From NCBI GenBank assembly GCA_008692225.1, contig VICG01000007.1, positions 248,001-312,000 of the forward strand: a stretch of 64,000 nucleotides of DNA, in the 5' to 3' direction. The position numbers were made by a program, and so were the translations under genes. The DNA is from Monilinia fructicola (taxonomy: Eukaryota; Ascomycota; Leotiomycetes; Helotiales; Sclerotiniaceae). Under the pieces are notes generated by a model. It made no database searches. It saw nothing but the letters and a program-made list of their open reading frames with translations, and had not been told where the DNA came from. Below, in pieces: positions 23,368 to 35,130 of the stretch (positions are counted from its first letter, which is position 1; every line of letters begins with the position of its first letter).

Positions 23368-23820
23368 TGTGAATTGTGAACGAACAACAAACTTTATCCC
23401 AAAACCCTGTGATGACGGTATTCCTAATTGCTTCTCCGAGGTCGTTGATATTTTTTTTCAAATTTGTTGTGAGGTTACCTATTGATTGAATGCGAATGCG
23501 AATGGGAAGGTTAGTTGATATATAATCTGATTTGAGATTTGAATCTATTCCAACAAACAAAAGTTCCAAGGTCTTATTTTCTCAGCCTCAGCCCACCAGC
23601 CTTGCGCCGCAGGTGTGGTGGGGCTGAAAAATGTGGCGCACTGTAGCGAAATTCTCGATGCGATTTTGAAAAGTAAAAAAAGTTCTGGATGATTTTATGT
23701 TGAGCTATTAAACAGTTACACAAAAGTATATCCGCACTTTGATTTTGAGTCAAAGTCTTCCTCCCATTTACTTTCTTTTTTCCTCTGCTCATCTCTTCTA
23801 CCTTCATCACATTTTTAAAC
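23368..23820. promoter_or_regulatory. Bidirectional promoter region between RRP40 and SSZ1
   Basis: 453 bp separate two divergent housekeeping genes concerned with RNA and translation. The sequence has T-rich and pyrimidine-rich leaders on both sides (TTCTTTTTTCCTCTGCTC before the + start). Whether regulation is shared cannot be seen from the sequence. Confidence 0.4.
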
Positions 23821-25700
23821 ATGGCATCTGAAGCCCCTGCATCAAACGGCACTGCTGGAGAGAGAAACGCCATTGGTATTTCTTTCGGAAACTCCAACAG
23901 CTCAATCGCCTACACAACCATCGAGGATAAAGCTGAAGTCATTGCCAACGAAGATGGTGGTAAGTAGTCATGCCGCAATGAACGAAGAGAAGGAATTCAG
24001 GGCCAGACTGGTTGACTTTGATTGCAGACCGTCAAATCCCTTCCATTTTGTCTTATATCCACGGCGACGAATATTATGGTCAACAAGCCAAGCAACAACT
24101 CGTTAGAAATAGCGCCAACACTGTTGCTTATTTCAGAGATTTCCTCGGACAAGAGTACGTCATACATGATGGAGACCTTTCTGGAATCGAGATGTGTTGT
24201 AAAGTAGATGAAAGACGGCTAACATTCTGCCCCGCACCCCGCACAGCTTCAAATCGATAGACCCTACACACTGCCATGCATCAGCACACCCTTTGGACCA
24301 CGAGGGGACCATTGCATTCAAAATTCAAGACAAGGAAGAGGGTGAACCATCCACCGTCTCTGTTTCTGAGGTAGCAACCCGAGTAATTCGTCGTCTTGCA
24401 CAATCCGCCTCAGACTTCTCTGGAAAGAAAATCAACTCGGCCGTTATTACAGTCCCAACAAATTTCTCCGATAGTCAAAAGGCAGCTTTGACAAAGTCTG
24501 CAAATGACGCCGGTCTCGAAGTTTTACAACTCATCAGTGAGCCTGTAGCTGCTTTGTTGGCCTACGATGCCAGACCGGAGAGCAAGGTTACAGATAAGAA
24601 TGTAATCGTAGCAGATCTTGGAGGAACCCGCTCAGATGTCGCAGTGATCGCATCAAGAGGAGGCATGTATACCATCTTGGCTACTGCACACGATTATGAA
24701 TTCGCTGGTGTTCACTTGGACAAGGTTCTCATGGATCACTTTTCAAAGGAATTTATCAAGTGGAACTCGATCGATCCCCGAGAGAACGCTCGAAGTCTCG
24801 CAAAACTCAAGTTGGAAGCCGAGGCTACCAAGAAGGCTCTCAGTATCGGAACAAACTCCAACTTTAGTGTTGAGAGCTTGGCAGAAGGTATTGATTTCTC
24901 TTCTACCATTAACAGACTTAGATACGAGACTATCGGACGCAAGGTCTTCGATGGGTTCAACAGATTGATCGAGAGCGTCGTTAAGAAGGCTGGGTTGGAT
25001 GCTTTGGAGATTGACGATGTCATCCTTTCTGGTGGTACATCGCACACCCCAAAAATCGCATCCAACGTACAATATAACTACCCCAACGCCACAGTCCATG
25101 CCCCCATCTACAAGCCCTACTGCAATCAACCCCTCTGAGTTGCAAGCTCGTGGAGCCGCCCTTCAAGCATCCCTCATTCAAGAATTCGATGCTTCGGATA
25201 TTGAGCAATCTACCCACGCTGCCGTCACCACTGTCCAACATCTTACAAATGCCATTGGTGTTCTCTCGATTTCCGGAGAAAGTGACAAGGGTGTCTTCAC
25301 ACCAATTATTGCTGCCGAGACTGCTGTCCCGCTCGCCGAACTGTTGAGATCGCTACTCCTAAAGAGGGTGGTGATGTTTTGGTTAAGATTGTTGAGGGTG
25401 GGTCGCACATTAAGGTCACCAAACCAGAGCCAAAGCCCAAATCAAACGGTGCCAAGGTAGAGGACGCAAACTCTGATGATTCTGAGGAGGACGACAGCGA
25501 GGAAGAAGAAGAGGAGCAACGCGAAAGAATCTGGAAGGTCGGAAATGTTCTTGCAGAGGCCGCAGTCAAGGGTGTCAAGAAGGGTGGTAAGGTTGAAGTC
25601 ATGATCAACATTAGCAAGGATTTTGTCAGTTACCGTAACTGCACGTGAAGTCGGAGAGAAAGGAGGCGTTAGAGGAAACCTCGCAGCCCCCTCAAACTAA
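23821..25700 (+). CDS. SSZ1: Atypical Hsp70 Ssz1 (ribosome-associated complex), three homopolymer frame breaks
   Basis: Non-canonical Hsp70 that pairs with zuotin on the ribosome and supports folding of nascent chains. The actin-like ATPase fold begins IGISFGNSNSSIAY; the phosphate-2 loop is degenerate (VIVADLGGTRSDVAV), as in Ssz1 proteins, which do not hydrolyse ATP. ILSGGTSHTPKI is the adenosine loop. The substrate-binding part is short and acidic (EDDSEEEEEEQRE), matching the ~570 residues expected. Introns 23960-24027 and 24155-24246 restore the frame exactly. Three single-base breaks lie in runs: CCCCC 25101-25105 (one too many), CCC 25328-25330 (one too few), TTTT 25621-25624 (one too many). 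On either side of each, the protein matches the family; the true stop is then TAA at 25698. In so conserved a gene these are best read as sequencing errors. Confidence 0.88.
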
Positions 25701-26962
25701 TTTTTTCAAATATTATTATGATACTAAGACATTAGATCGTTTTTAAAGACTATAGAATGATACCATTTCTGGCCTTTCCAGATGGTAGATAAGATTAAAA
25801 TGAGAAAAGTTTTCAACTTCAGGCTTCTGCCACTTTTGGACGCTAACCATAACTCTCTTGACCAAAGAATTTGATTGTCTGTATGAACGCCATGTACTCA
25901 ACTTGTGATATCACTCCTGGATCCGGTGACCTTGGAGGTTAGTTTTGGTAACAACATGGACCAAGCAGTGCAAAATGACGCCACGGCTACTGAGCAAACT
26001 CAGCAAACTCTTTTATGCATCCTACACGTCGAGCACACGACCCTTGTACCAAGAACAATGGATGGATGGCCAGTGATAGGGCATCGAAGATGTTACAATA
26101 AATTACTGGCATCTGCCCTATGCTCTAATTGCGTGTCAGTGATGCCATAGTACGCTCGTATGAAAGATGGCAGGATCTTTGAATATGGCAACGTGCGGAA
26201 TACTATGCTGTCACAAAGTTGAGTTCGACTTTGTCTAATTGTATAGGCACAGTGCATGGTACCAGAAATCCAGCTTTCTGGTGGTGGTGTCGGGTCCTCT
26301 CGAAATCGGGTCGGAGTTGCGAGTAGGGAGGGCCTTTAATTTGCCGAAATAGAAAAAGAGATCGGGAACAAATTGGAATGTTTGCGGTTACGTATTCCCC
26401 AGTCGCTGTAAGTCTGCTTAAGTTTACATGAGATTGTAACGGTCAACCTTTTCCTTTTTCTTTTCAAGTCAACAAATCTTTTGCAAGTTTGACGTTCATA
26501 TTGAGTAAACCACTTGTTGGTTTTTGGAGTGAACAGTGTTCACTTTAACCAGGATTTATTCTAGTTTTCGAATGGCGGAAATATACGACTTTGTACATTA
26601 GGAGAGCACTTTATCAGGCTTCCTTGGTGAATAAGCAATGCATAGATTATGGCGGCCATCGAGGGTGGCTAAACTTTTCGATCCGATGCTAGTTTATCTG
26701 GATTTTTGTTCATAAGGTTGGAAAGAGAGTTCATGGCACCATGAATAGCTTCGTAACTACGTCTGCTGTAGTTACACAAGATGGACTCCGGCTCATCAGC
26801 TGATACGGTCAACTGATAGCTTCTAGTGCTCATAGTTTGCATATATATCAGCATCCTCACTGCGTGTGCCAGGTTTTCTCAGTTCCTTGTCAACCCACGA
26901 CCTCGTTTCTACTGTTCACCATTCAAAAAGTTTGGAATATTTGTCTATGCACACGCAGCAAG
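25701..26962. other. Intergenic, no supported gene
   Basis: An 81-codon plus frame (25905-26150) lacks features. No repeat or RNA gene recognised. Confidence 0.5.
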
Positions 26963-27928
26963 ATGGGCCAAACACATTCAAGGCCGTCAACTCCGGTTAA
27001 GAGGGAGCCTGGTGCGTCAGAAAATCTCGCTGGGAGCCTTCAACGAAGTCAAATTCTACCGGATCAACTTGCTTATCTTGAAGGAGAGCCTGTGTATCAT
27101 CCACACACTTCGAACACTAAGAACGTCGATTCCATGTTCAGGAAAATCGCAACGAAAGCCTTTTTCTGTAGACCACCAGGTGGACCTTTAACTTTGCGCC
27201 ACGTAAAATTCCTAAACCACCAACCTGCACATCTCGCTTTAGCTATCAGGAGGTACATTCAGCCTCAAGAGTCCCAGTTAACCAATATCCAAAAAACGGC
27301 CATTAAGAAGTGGAATAAGTTAGATATTCTGAATTGCACAGATCAATCTAGATTTGTACCAACCCAGGACATCCTAGAGAAATACTTTCACATATTCGAT
27401 AACTTGTTTTTCGGAGGTACACTAGAAAAAAATGTCACTATAGTTGCTTCCGAAGTCTCCAACATGGAAGCTGGGAATAGGGGTATTGCATGTCAACATT
27501 ACGACATGACCCACAATTGTTACATTCCACAGAGCACGATTACTATCTACGACCACCAGGATCCGAACCTTAGAGATAGAATAGAGGTTATCATGAGTAC
27601 ATTGATCCACGAGATGTGTCATGCATTTTTCCAGGTTTATGGATGTGTCAGCAACTGCTGCGATAACGGATCTCTGGAACTGGGACCCAGGGGCCATGGA
27701 ATCATGTTCCAAGAAATGGCATATGATATTGAGAGAATGGCAGCAAGCAAGAGAGTGTTAGGCTTTGACCTGGATCTAGGCAGATATATCAGTCTGCTAA
27801 CTGAGATCAGTGATAAAGCAGATTGGAAGGAGCAGATGAATGTCAGCAGGTGGGGGTTTGATGAGGAGAAAATGGCCAATGACCTAATCATATGTAAGAC
27901 TCAAGGGATTCATTATGTGTTGAGTTGA
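26963..27928 (+). CDS. SprT-like zinc metallopeptidase, putatively myristoylated (321 residues)
   Basis: The central domain has the SprT/Spartan-like zinc site: HEMCHAFFQVYG (HExxH, about residue 215) and, ~25 residues later, GPRGHGIMFQEMA supplying the third His. Upstream DILEKYFHIFDNLFFGGTLE matches the conserved start of SprT domains. Family members cut proteins, sometimes DNA-protein crosslinks, but this protein lacks the PIP-box and UBZ region of true Spartan, so its target is unknown. I choose the ATG at 26963 over the upstream in-frame ATG at 26837 because it gives MGQTHSRP, a fitting N-myristoylation signal (Gly2, Ser6), and the longer N-terminus is non-conserved in character. Single exon. 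Similar short SprT-like proteins are common and expanded in plant-associated ascomycetes (general knowledge). Confidence 0.75.
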   Translation: MGQTHSRPSTPVKREPGASENLAGSLQRSQILPDQLAYLEGEPVYHPHTSNTKNVDSMFRKIATKAFFCRPPGGPLTLRHVKFLNHQPAHLALAIRRYIQPQESQLTNIQKTAIKKWNKLDILNCTDQSRFVPTQDILEKYFHIFDNLFFGGTLEKNVTIVASEVSNMEAGNRGIACQHYDMTHNCYIPQSTITIYDHQDPNLRDRIEVIMSTLIHEMCHAFFQVYGCVSNCCDNGSLELGPRGHGIMFQEMAYDIERMAASKRVLGFDLDLGRYISLLTEISDKADWKEQMNVSRWGFDEEKMANDLIICKTQGIHYVLS

Positions 27929-28660
27929 ATATAAAAACCAGCGAGGGAAGGCGACCAGTATCTTTGCCGCAGCTTCGCTACATCTTTAATATTCAACAAA
28001 CCTGGCGCCCTCAGCGCCCATTATATTTAATTCAATTCGAAATATCTGCCTCAATATATCTAGCATGCTTGGCAATGTGCCACGAACGATTCTGGTTTTG
28101 CCCTAAGTATTGCACATGTACTTAATAATATCCTTATTTCATCTTCATTTCTCCACTATGCAAGGTCCCCTCCAATAAAAAGGTGATAATCCAGCTCGAT
28201 ATCATCATTGGGATACAAAATCCCATTAATTTTACCTGCGTTTCAAGGCCACATCCACCAGTGATCTTGACCCTATGACTTAATTTAGAGTAAGAAAATC
28301 CATATCGGTGTCATAAAAAGGTGATATTTGCAACTGCGACATAGGTTCTTAACATAGCATAAAAGTAAATTCAACGAAACTATCAAGTCGACAGACCTAA
28401 ATCACAAAATCCAACGCAAAGAAATTATCTTCCTCTACTCTCGTTCGCATATTTTCATCTCTACTGATATATTTGGAGGAAATAATATTAATTTTGGCCT
28501 AGCTAATCACCTCACATGGTCTCAAGATCGAAGAATTATGGATTTTTGATATTTTATATTTTGCTACATTTGGTTTAAAACCTTTAGGTCCGTTCATCAT
28601 TCTTTGATGTTAAATCCACGTAAATTGTGGTCTGCAGATACATAATACCGCCATTACTCA
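27929..28660. other. Intergenic between convergent genes
   Basis: AT-rich, no credible gene. Serves as the 3' region for both the SprT-like gene and the acetyltransferase. Confidence 0.5.
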
Positions 28661-29470
28661 TCAGTTCTCTCGTTGTGGCTCTCTAATCATCCAACACCTT
28701 TCATATCTTCCTTCTCCTCCATGGGCCTCCAAATCAAGGCCCAGATTTTCCCTCTCCAGCCAGCCAGCTCTCTCGTAAAAATTCCTAGCCTGTGGAGTAC
28801 TGACCAAACATATCTTTCTGCCTTCTTTATCTGCTTTCTTGATTCCCCATTCTAGTAGCATATTTCCTATTCCTCGTTTGTGGTATGCTGGGTCCACAAA
28901 ACAGAGATCGAGCACTAAGCTTGTAAGTATTGTGACGAGACGATATGAAAACAGCTGAGAGGACCAGGGTAGAGAGAAAATAATCTCACTTATATCGACT
29001 TTTGCGTCATAATCCCGTTTTCTACACTCAATTGATCCCTTTACCTTTCGCATAAACAAATCGAAATTCATTCCGGAGGGTGTCTGCCAACCCCCTTCAA
29101 CCTTCTGTTTGAATACCTCCGTGGCACTTCCATTATTCGTCTCACCGCCAAAATCCCCCTCCATTCTATCAGACAAAACATCCTTATCTATCTCTGACCG
29201 CTCCCCTTTAGAATTTGGAGGTAAATGCCAGCGAGCATACCCCACGACCTTGCCATCAACCTCAGCTTTCCATGTGATCTTCATAGGAGTCTGTATAGGA
29301 TTGAATAACATCATTGCAGCTGCATCATGTGCACCCGGAGCTGTATTACTCCATATCATGGGGAATATACTATCGCTTGCCTCGAAGCCTCTTGTGGTTA
29401 TTGCCGCTAGCTCGGGAACATCTTGAGGGTTTGCTAGTAGCAGAGTTGAATTGAAGTTTGGGGATACCAT
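28661..29470 (-). CDS. GNAT-family N-acetyltransferase with a hidden 75-bp intron
   Basis: GCN5-related acetyltransferase transferring acetyl from acetyl-CoA to an unknown small-molecule or protein amine. The acetyl-CoA loop is DPAYHKRGIGNMLLEWG, with His in the usual Gln/Arg first position, followed by RKICLVSTPQARNFYERAGW, the typical GNAT C-terminal strand/helix. ATG at 29470 (MVSPNFNSTLLLANPQDVPE) is preferred; the frame upstream has only a TTG. The reading frame is continuous, but a 75-bp piece (28915-28989) starts GTGAGA, ends CTTAG, is a multiple of three and encodes a hydrophobic insert absent from GNATs. Removing it gives KVDIMLDLCFVDPAY, the expected beta-strand. Spliced length ~244 residues. 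Confidence 0.8.
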   Translation of the reverse strand: MVSPNFNSTLLLANPQDVPELAAITTRGFEASDSIFPMIWSNTAPGAHDAAAMMLFNPIQTPMKITWKAEVDGKVVGYARWHLPPNSKGERSEIDKDVLSDRMEGDFGGETNNGSATEVFKQKVEGGWQTPSGMNFDLFMRKVKGSIECRKRDYDAKVDISEIIFSLPWSSQLFSYRLVTILTSLVLDLCFVDPAYHKRGIGNMLLEWGIKKADKEGRKICLVSTPQARNFYERAGWLERENLGLDLEAHGGEGRYERCWMIREPQREN

Positions 29471-32045
29471 TATTCGGACTGAACTCGAAGAATATATTGG
29501 TTTGATGTACAACAGAGCGTTATATCTTCAGATTCTTCTGAGAATGGTTGTTGTGTGTTGTTTCAATAGAGAGCTGACGTTGAAAACCCCCGCTCCGTTT
29601 CGCCAATCACAGCAGATCTCGCTTCACGAAATTCTCTTCTCCTAGTTAATTCATCGCCATATCCACAACAAACTTTCTATCATAGAGATCTACTCGTCTA
29701 GATCTAATCGTCAATGTAATTTGCGAGATAGTCTTTGGTTTTGTGTTCCAAACCACACCCAAATTATCCACTGCATCCGCCCTAACTTCAATCCGTCACT
29801 TGAAAATATTCGGAGTCAAGGATCGAGCCAGCCAATAATACCCTTGTCGAGAAGGATTCCCGGCATGCGCTGTCAACAAGGATTGAACTAGCTTACAGTC
29901 TAGAATAAAGTGCTTACTACCAAATGGGTGGATGCTAGACAGACGAGCTTTATAGATCCCCACTTTAAGATACGTTGTGTGACAAATATCACGTGTCTAA
30001 CCATGTATCTCATCACGCTTACCTAAGTTTAAGGCTAGCTACTAAGCGATATTGTACGTACAAGAGATTTCCTAGGAGATCTCTTTCCTCTTTATCTTTC
30101 TTATTCTAGTTATTTGACCTCTATTGACTTGCTCTAGTATGTGATCGTAACACTTGGGGGTTCTGCTGTCTAAGTGGCGTCCGGTCAACATTTTCTCGCG
30201 AAAGGGGGAAACAGTATTAGAGCCCAAAATGAAACAGTTGTAGGCTAGGATTATAAAAACGTAAGTTCCAATCTGTATTTAGCGTAGGAAAGTGCGAAGA
30301 GAATAGTTACAATCTCAAAGAGCTGATACGAGGTACATTCGGCGCAAAGCCTATATCAGATTATAATCCATCCCGCAGATATCTTGGTTTCACAAACAGC
30401 TGTTTGATCGATTCGAATCTCGAAGTATTTAACTTTTATCGGGCTTTCACCAAGGTGGGAGCCGTCAGGATGCGGTCAACCGTCTCATATTCATGACTTT
30501 TCTACTCATCATCACCGCAAATTCTGAAAAGCAATGCTTGCTTCAGACTGAGATTTCAGCTTGAAATGAATGGTCGTACGCGATAAAAGCTGCTCTGCTA
30601 GATCACTCAGTCTGCTACTTCATGGATAAAAGCGTGTAGGTAAACAGTCGGATAAAAGGAAGGTGAGTTATACTTAAAGTCAGTTTTGGTGATTGAATAA
30701 CTTGCCCCTATCTTTCACATACCTAGAATTCGTCTGAGTTACACTGATGATCTGCAAGGCATTAGATCTATTAGCATACAAAGGTCAAAATCAAATCTTA
30801 TACTTTCTAAAAATGAAAAAGATAATCAAAGGCATTGAAAATCAAAGATCACATAGGGTGCCATTTTCATTGTGTAAGCACTAGAATTATGAATAGCCTG
30901 TTGTTTGTTTTTCAACCCCTCGGTAATCATTCGCGTCATCGTGCACGGACTACCTTCTAGACTTTAATTCACCTGATACTTATGCGGGAACTCCTTATAC
31001 GGTTTAAGCGAGCGTTTCACTTTTAACTACCTCGTTGTAGGTTTCTATCCTTCTTTATATGGAAATTATTATTGCGTAAGGCTACGGAATCAGTGAATCA
31101 ACCGTAGCAACGCGAATTGTTGACCGGTACGTTCCCAGCAATATTTTGTTTGCGAAATTATGAGCTAACAAAAGCTAATTCAAGGGTTCTTTCCTGTTAT
31201 GCATTCCTCCGAGTATCAATTGTATTGAGAGGCACACCAATGACTGTATATAGTATTAGTTCCCCATTTTTCTTTCTATGGGGGCAGAATCATAGGCCAG
31301 TGAAGGATAATAACAGTTAGAATACCCATATCAAATGATACATACCATGCACATTTATTCGCTTAAACTCCTTAGCACATGAACAGAATCCGATGTAGTG
31401 TCTTGTACTAGATGCGACTAATACTAAGGCTGATATCAAAGGGCTTTGATTTCCGAATACCTTCATAAAATTTCATGACAGCCTCAATGAGCTGGATCTG
31501 CAGGAAAATCTAGAGATAGAGCGAGATTTTCGACAGTCGTAGCACTTCTACCTTCAGTATATATAGCTGTAATAACCGTCTGATCAATCTACATGCTGCT
31601 AATCACACTAGACATAATTTGCACGAATAAAAGAGCCGTACAACGACATCGGATGTTCTTCAACTCGCGGTCTTGCTCTTACGGTCACGAACCGTGCAAG
31701 GCTGCGAGAGAAACAGTGTCCTATACCAAAGTATTCAATATACAGAAACCGTGAGATAAATACTACCACAAAGTAATGTGCGCATCACGTAATCTGGGAT
31801 ACGTAGACTATCTCCAAACACATAAATAGGTTCATTCTGAGAACCGGAGACGACTAGAATTTCTCACAGCCACTTTGCAATACATTTCACAAGATCCTCA
31901 TTAACATTCTGACCACTTCAACATCCTTAAATTTAACAGAGCTTCTCAGAATCTTGTAAGATACTTCGATAATCATACAAAAGTCCTTTCACAACTCGCA
32001 TCCACCATATACATCTTCTACTTCTCTCCAACCTAATCAAACAAA
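29471..32045. other. Long intergenic region, possible LTR relic
   Basis: About 2.6 kb with no gene I can support. A possible solo LTR is listed at 29978-30152. The rest is AT-rich with scattered short frames. Confidence 0.45.
29978..30152. repeat. Possible solo LTR relic
   Basis: A 175-bp segment begins TGTGACAAATATCACGTG and ends GTGATCGTAACA, TG...CA-bounded with a short imperfect terminal inversion, and is followed by CTTGGGGG. No clear target-site duplication was found. A similar start (TGTGACAAATGTCAC) occurs at ~51774. Weak evidence. Confidence 0.3.
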
Positions 32046-33853
32046 ATGGAAAACCAAGGATTTGACAGCTTTATCAACACAAATAACGAGCTCCCGTTCT
32101 TCATGGACCCTGCGGTTGATCCAAATAATGTGGAAGAAGAATATGTTGATGTGGATCAACTGGATACATTTTCGTATGACAATGGTGAACAATCATGGCC
32201 AGCAGAATTTACGGTGTATTCATCAGGTGCAACTCCGTTGCAGGAACAGCCTGTTCAACCAGTCGCAGATGGACAGTCTTTCGTGAATGACACGGATAAT
32301 ACAACTTTTGCGATGGATACCTTGACTAATGGTGATCCTCTTATTGGTTCTTATACAGGCATGCTGGGCTGGGATGGTAACTATATCCCTTGTCCTGTAC
32401 AACGTGATCTTTTAGCTAACAGCCTTAACACAGACGTAGATCTCGGTGATAATTTCCAGACTTGGACAGGTGATGCCGAAAAGTCAACAGTACAAGAGCC
32501 GGCAAGCGAACAAGATCAAACGCTGCCATCAGCAGTCACGGGGCCTCGACCCGATGAGCATAATATCGAGAGTCCCAGTCAGTATAAGACGTCCAACTCT
32601 AAGAAGCGTAGCCGTGTGCAAGATGAAGAGGCTAGCATCTCCCAAAAGCGCCCCCGGTATGGCTCAAGCCATATACCGCTGCCACCTAACACTTTTGGAG
32701 GACATATGGAGCCACATTGGTTTGATCAGCAGGCGACGAATCATACAGAAAATGCTGGTATGAATCAAGCACTTCCTTTGTTGCCCGAGATCCAGTTGGA
32801 GATGCCTCGAGACTTCGCAGATATCGACCGAGCTCCTTCACCAAGTGGAAACTACAGTACCCCTCTGAATAGGCCAAGAAACCCAATGGTACGCGACAGA
32901 AATTTTGGAAATGCGCGTCCGACACCAGGTAATACTGAGCCACCAGCCGAAAGAGAGATTCTTGGTAGTATAACTCCAACACCAGGCGATAATAAGCCGT
33001 CAGTCGAACATGCGAATTTTGGTGGTAGAATCCCAGCACCAGGAAAGAATAAATCATCCCTCGAGCGGGAGATCCTTGGTGGGATTATTCCAGCCTCCAG
33101 AAGAGTTCGTAGAAAGCCCGTGAATGGCGGCAGTAGCGACGAACCAGCAAATAAGAGCAAGCGCTTGCCGTGGGAGCACCGTCTTGAATCCCACTTTCCT
33201 CGGGTCCACATGCTCGAAGAAGAAGCAGAAGCCGTAGAAAAGAACTACAAGGACAATCCTCGAAAGGCCTTCGAGGACTTGAGTAAGGCCAAGAAAAATA
33301 TGAAAGCTATTCATATAGATTGGGAGCAAATGGAGTTACTAAATTCGTAAGTTATCCCCAGTGTTCAATGTAGGTCACCACTAACTAGTTTCTAGCATTC
33401 GACAGACAGCCAGGAAGGAAGAAAAGGAGCGTAAAAGGCGCTGTAAACCCGAAGATTATATCCCGAAGAATATTCCGGCAGACTACAAGCCTAAAGCAAG
33501 ACTTCTCAAATGCTACAATGCTTGGTTGACTGCAAAGCGGGAGCATGGCATGGTCACAAACTCCTGGACCGAGAGGAATAGAAGAACTGCGGACAAAAAG
33601 CTGTACAAGCCGACGAAGGAAGGACAAACCCCCTGAAGATGGGTCATTGCATCCAATGCTCAGAACCTCGACATATTCTGGCATTTATTCGCTCGGAACA
33701 AGTGATGGTGGAACATCGATACTTGAGGATTATGTGCAACCGTCTGGAATTGAAGAATTCAACAACTCAGAGGTCCAGAAGAGAAAGAAAGCCATGCCCC
33801 AGGAAGCATCGGAGAACTTTGACGGAGAAGAAATTGGTACGAAGAGAACCTAG
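32046..33853 (+). CDS. Large disordered, probably nuclear protein with 19-residue repeats; one frame break
   Basis: Not recognised. ATG at 32046 begins an acidic N-terminus (MENQGFDSFINTNNELPFFM). A basic stretch, KKRSRVQDEEASISQKRPR, resembles a bipartite nuclear signal. Near 32901-33104 there are three and a half 19-residue repeats (ILGSITPTPGDNKPSVEHA and variants). Exon 1 ends at 33346; intron 33347-33395 (49 bp, CTAAC branch) leads to a basic exon (IRQTARKEEKERKRRCKPED, then AWLTAKREHG). That exon hits TGA at 33634, but one extra C in CCCCC (33629-33633) would continue it into a coding-like acidic/basic tail ending EEIGTKRT at 33853. Domain order, intron position and basic C-terminus parallel the next gene, so both may be chromatin or transcription related; that is inference. 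Confidence 0.55.
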
Positions 33854-35130
33854 AGTAAAATGAGAGGTGTTGGAAAATAGTGGAAGGCCGAAGGTGGAGG
33901 GTAGATAATTGCAGTCAACTGTGACGAAAGGATGAAGGTGACATTTTGAGAGATTATTCAGATTATTAATACTATGTGTATCCGCTTCTGTATGAAAGGA
34001 ATACACCTGGGTTGTTTATGTTAGCCACTTGAGGGAATAGAATAATATATCACAATGAAAACATTGCCAGTACATTCCTAGGGTCATCTTCTTTAGTTGC
34101 CGCAAACTTGAATGGGTATCTTTCAAGTATTCTGGCGCTCTCTATATGGAAGTATATTTTCTGCTCAGTAATTCTCCGTTGACTATCTAGTGTACAGGTA
34201 AAAGCACCAGAAATAGATTACTATCAACTATGTACCAACTCCTATGCCGCTACTAGTGATACCAATGAAACTCTTGACTCTAAATAGTATGAAAGAGCAT
34301 GATTGAAATCCTCCCACATGGTCAGCTAGGATTTTGAAATTCAGATGCCCATAAATGGAGACTGTAGAAAAATATGAGGGTTTTCATGAAGTGCTCGATG
34401 TGAGGGACAAGGTAAATGTTCATCGTATGAGAGGATTTATATATATATATACTACATATTTCATAACTTTGCGTAACTCCATAGCCAGTATAGAATGATT
34501 AAAGAGCGTTCTGACTGCTTATCAACATGTTAACGCACAAGAGGACTTTTAAATTTCTACAAAATTGTCCAGATTTCGGATAGTCAGCCTGGAAATTAGA
34601 CAGTGCAATCTCAGAAGAACATTATTTCTGGCCTTTTGGCTGATTTCTTCGCAAACTTCACTGTTCACCAAATTTATCTATGGAATCCAGATCCAGACTT
34701 TGGTGATCCCCTTCACTTGGAGATACTAACCAATTCACTGGAAGTTGCCATAAAAAATACACCTAATAAACATGCAAATATATAGGTATTATCAAACCTC
34801 TGCTGTATGAAATACTCTCTTACGGGTCACTGTTTTGTGGTAACTCACATTTCGTACGATATGTAGCAAACGTGATTGGCTAATATGCGCTTATTAACCT
34901 GGAACTCACTTCGAGTAAGGAAATTGGCGCCGTATGGAACAATGCAAACAATCTAAACGAGCTTCTCAGGGGTACGACAGTTCCACTGAGGCTCAGGCAT
35001 CTAAGTGCCTGGACTATTGATTCAACAATACTTAAAGGCCTAACCTTCATGCTCCTGATCATTTCCTGGAACACGTCTTCGACAACCACTCAACAGTTAT
35101 CTCTAGGTTTACATCATAATTAGGAGCAAA
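33854..35130. other. Intergenic, no supported gene
   Basis: AT-rich, with an (AT) microsatellite near 34440-34455. No gene features. Confidence 0.5.

Noticed and set aside
24736..25617. Minus frames opposite SSZ1
   Set aside because: Antisense shadows; the plus strand matches an Hsp70 family throughout.
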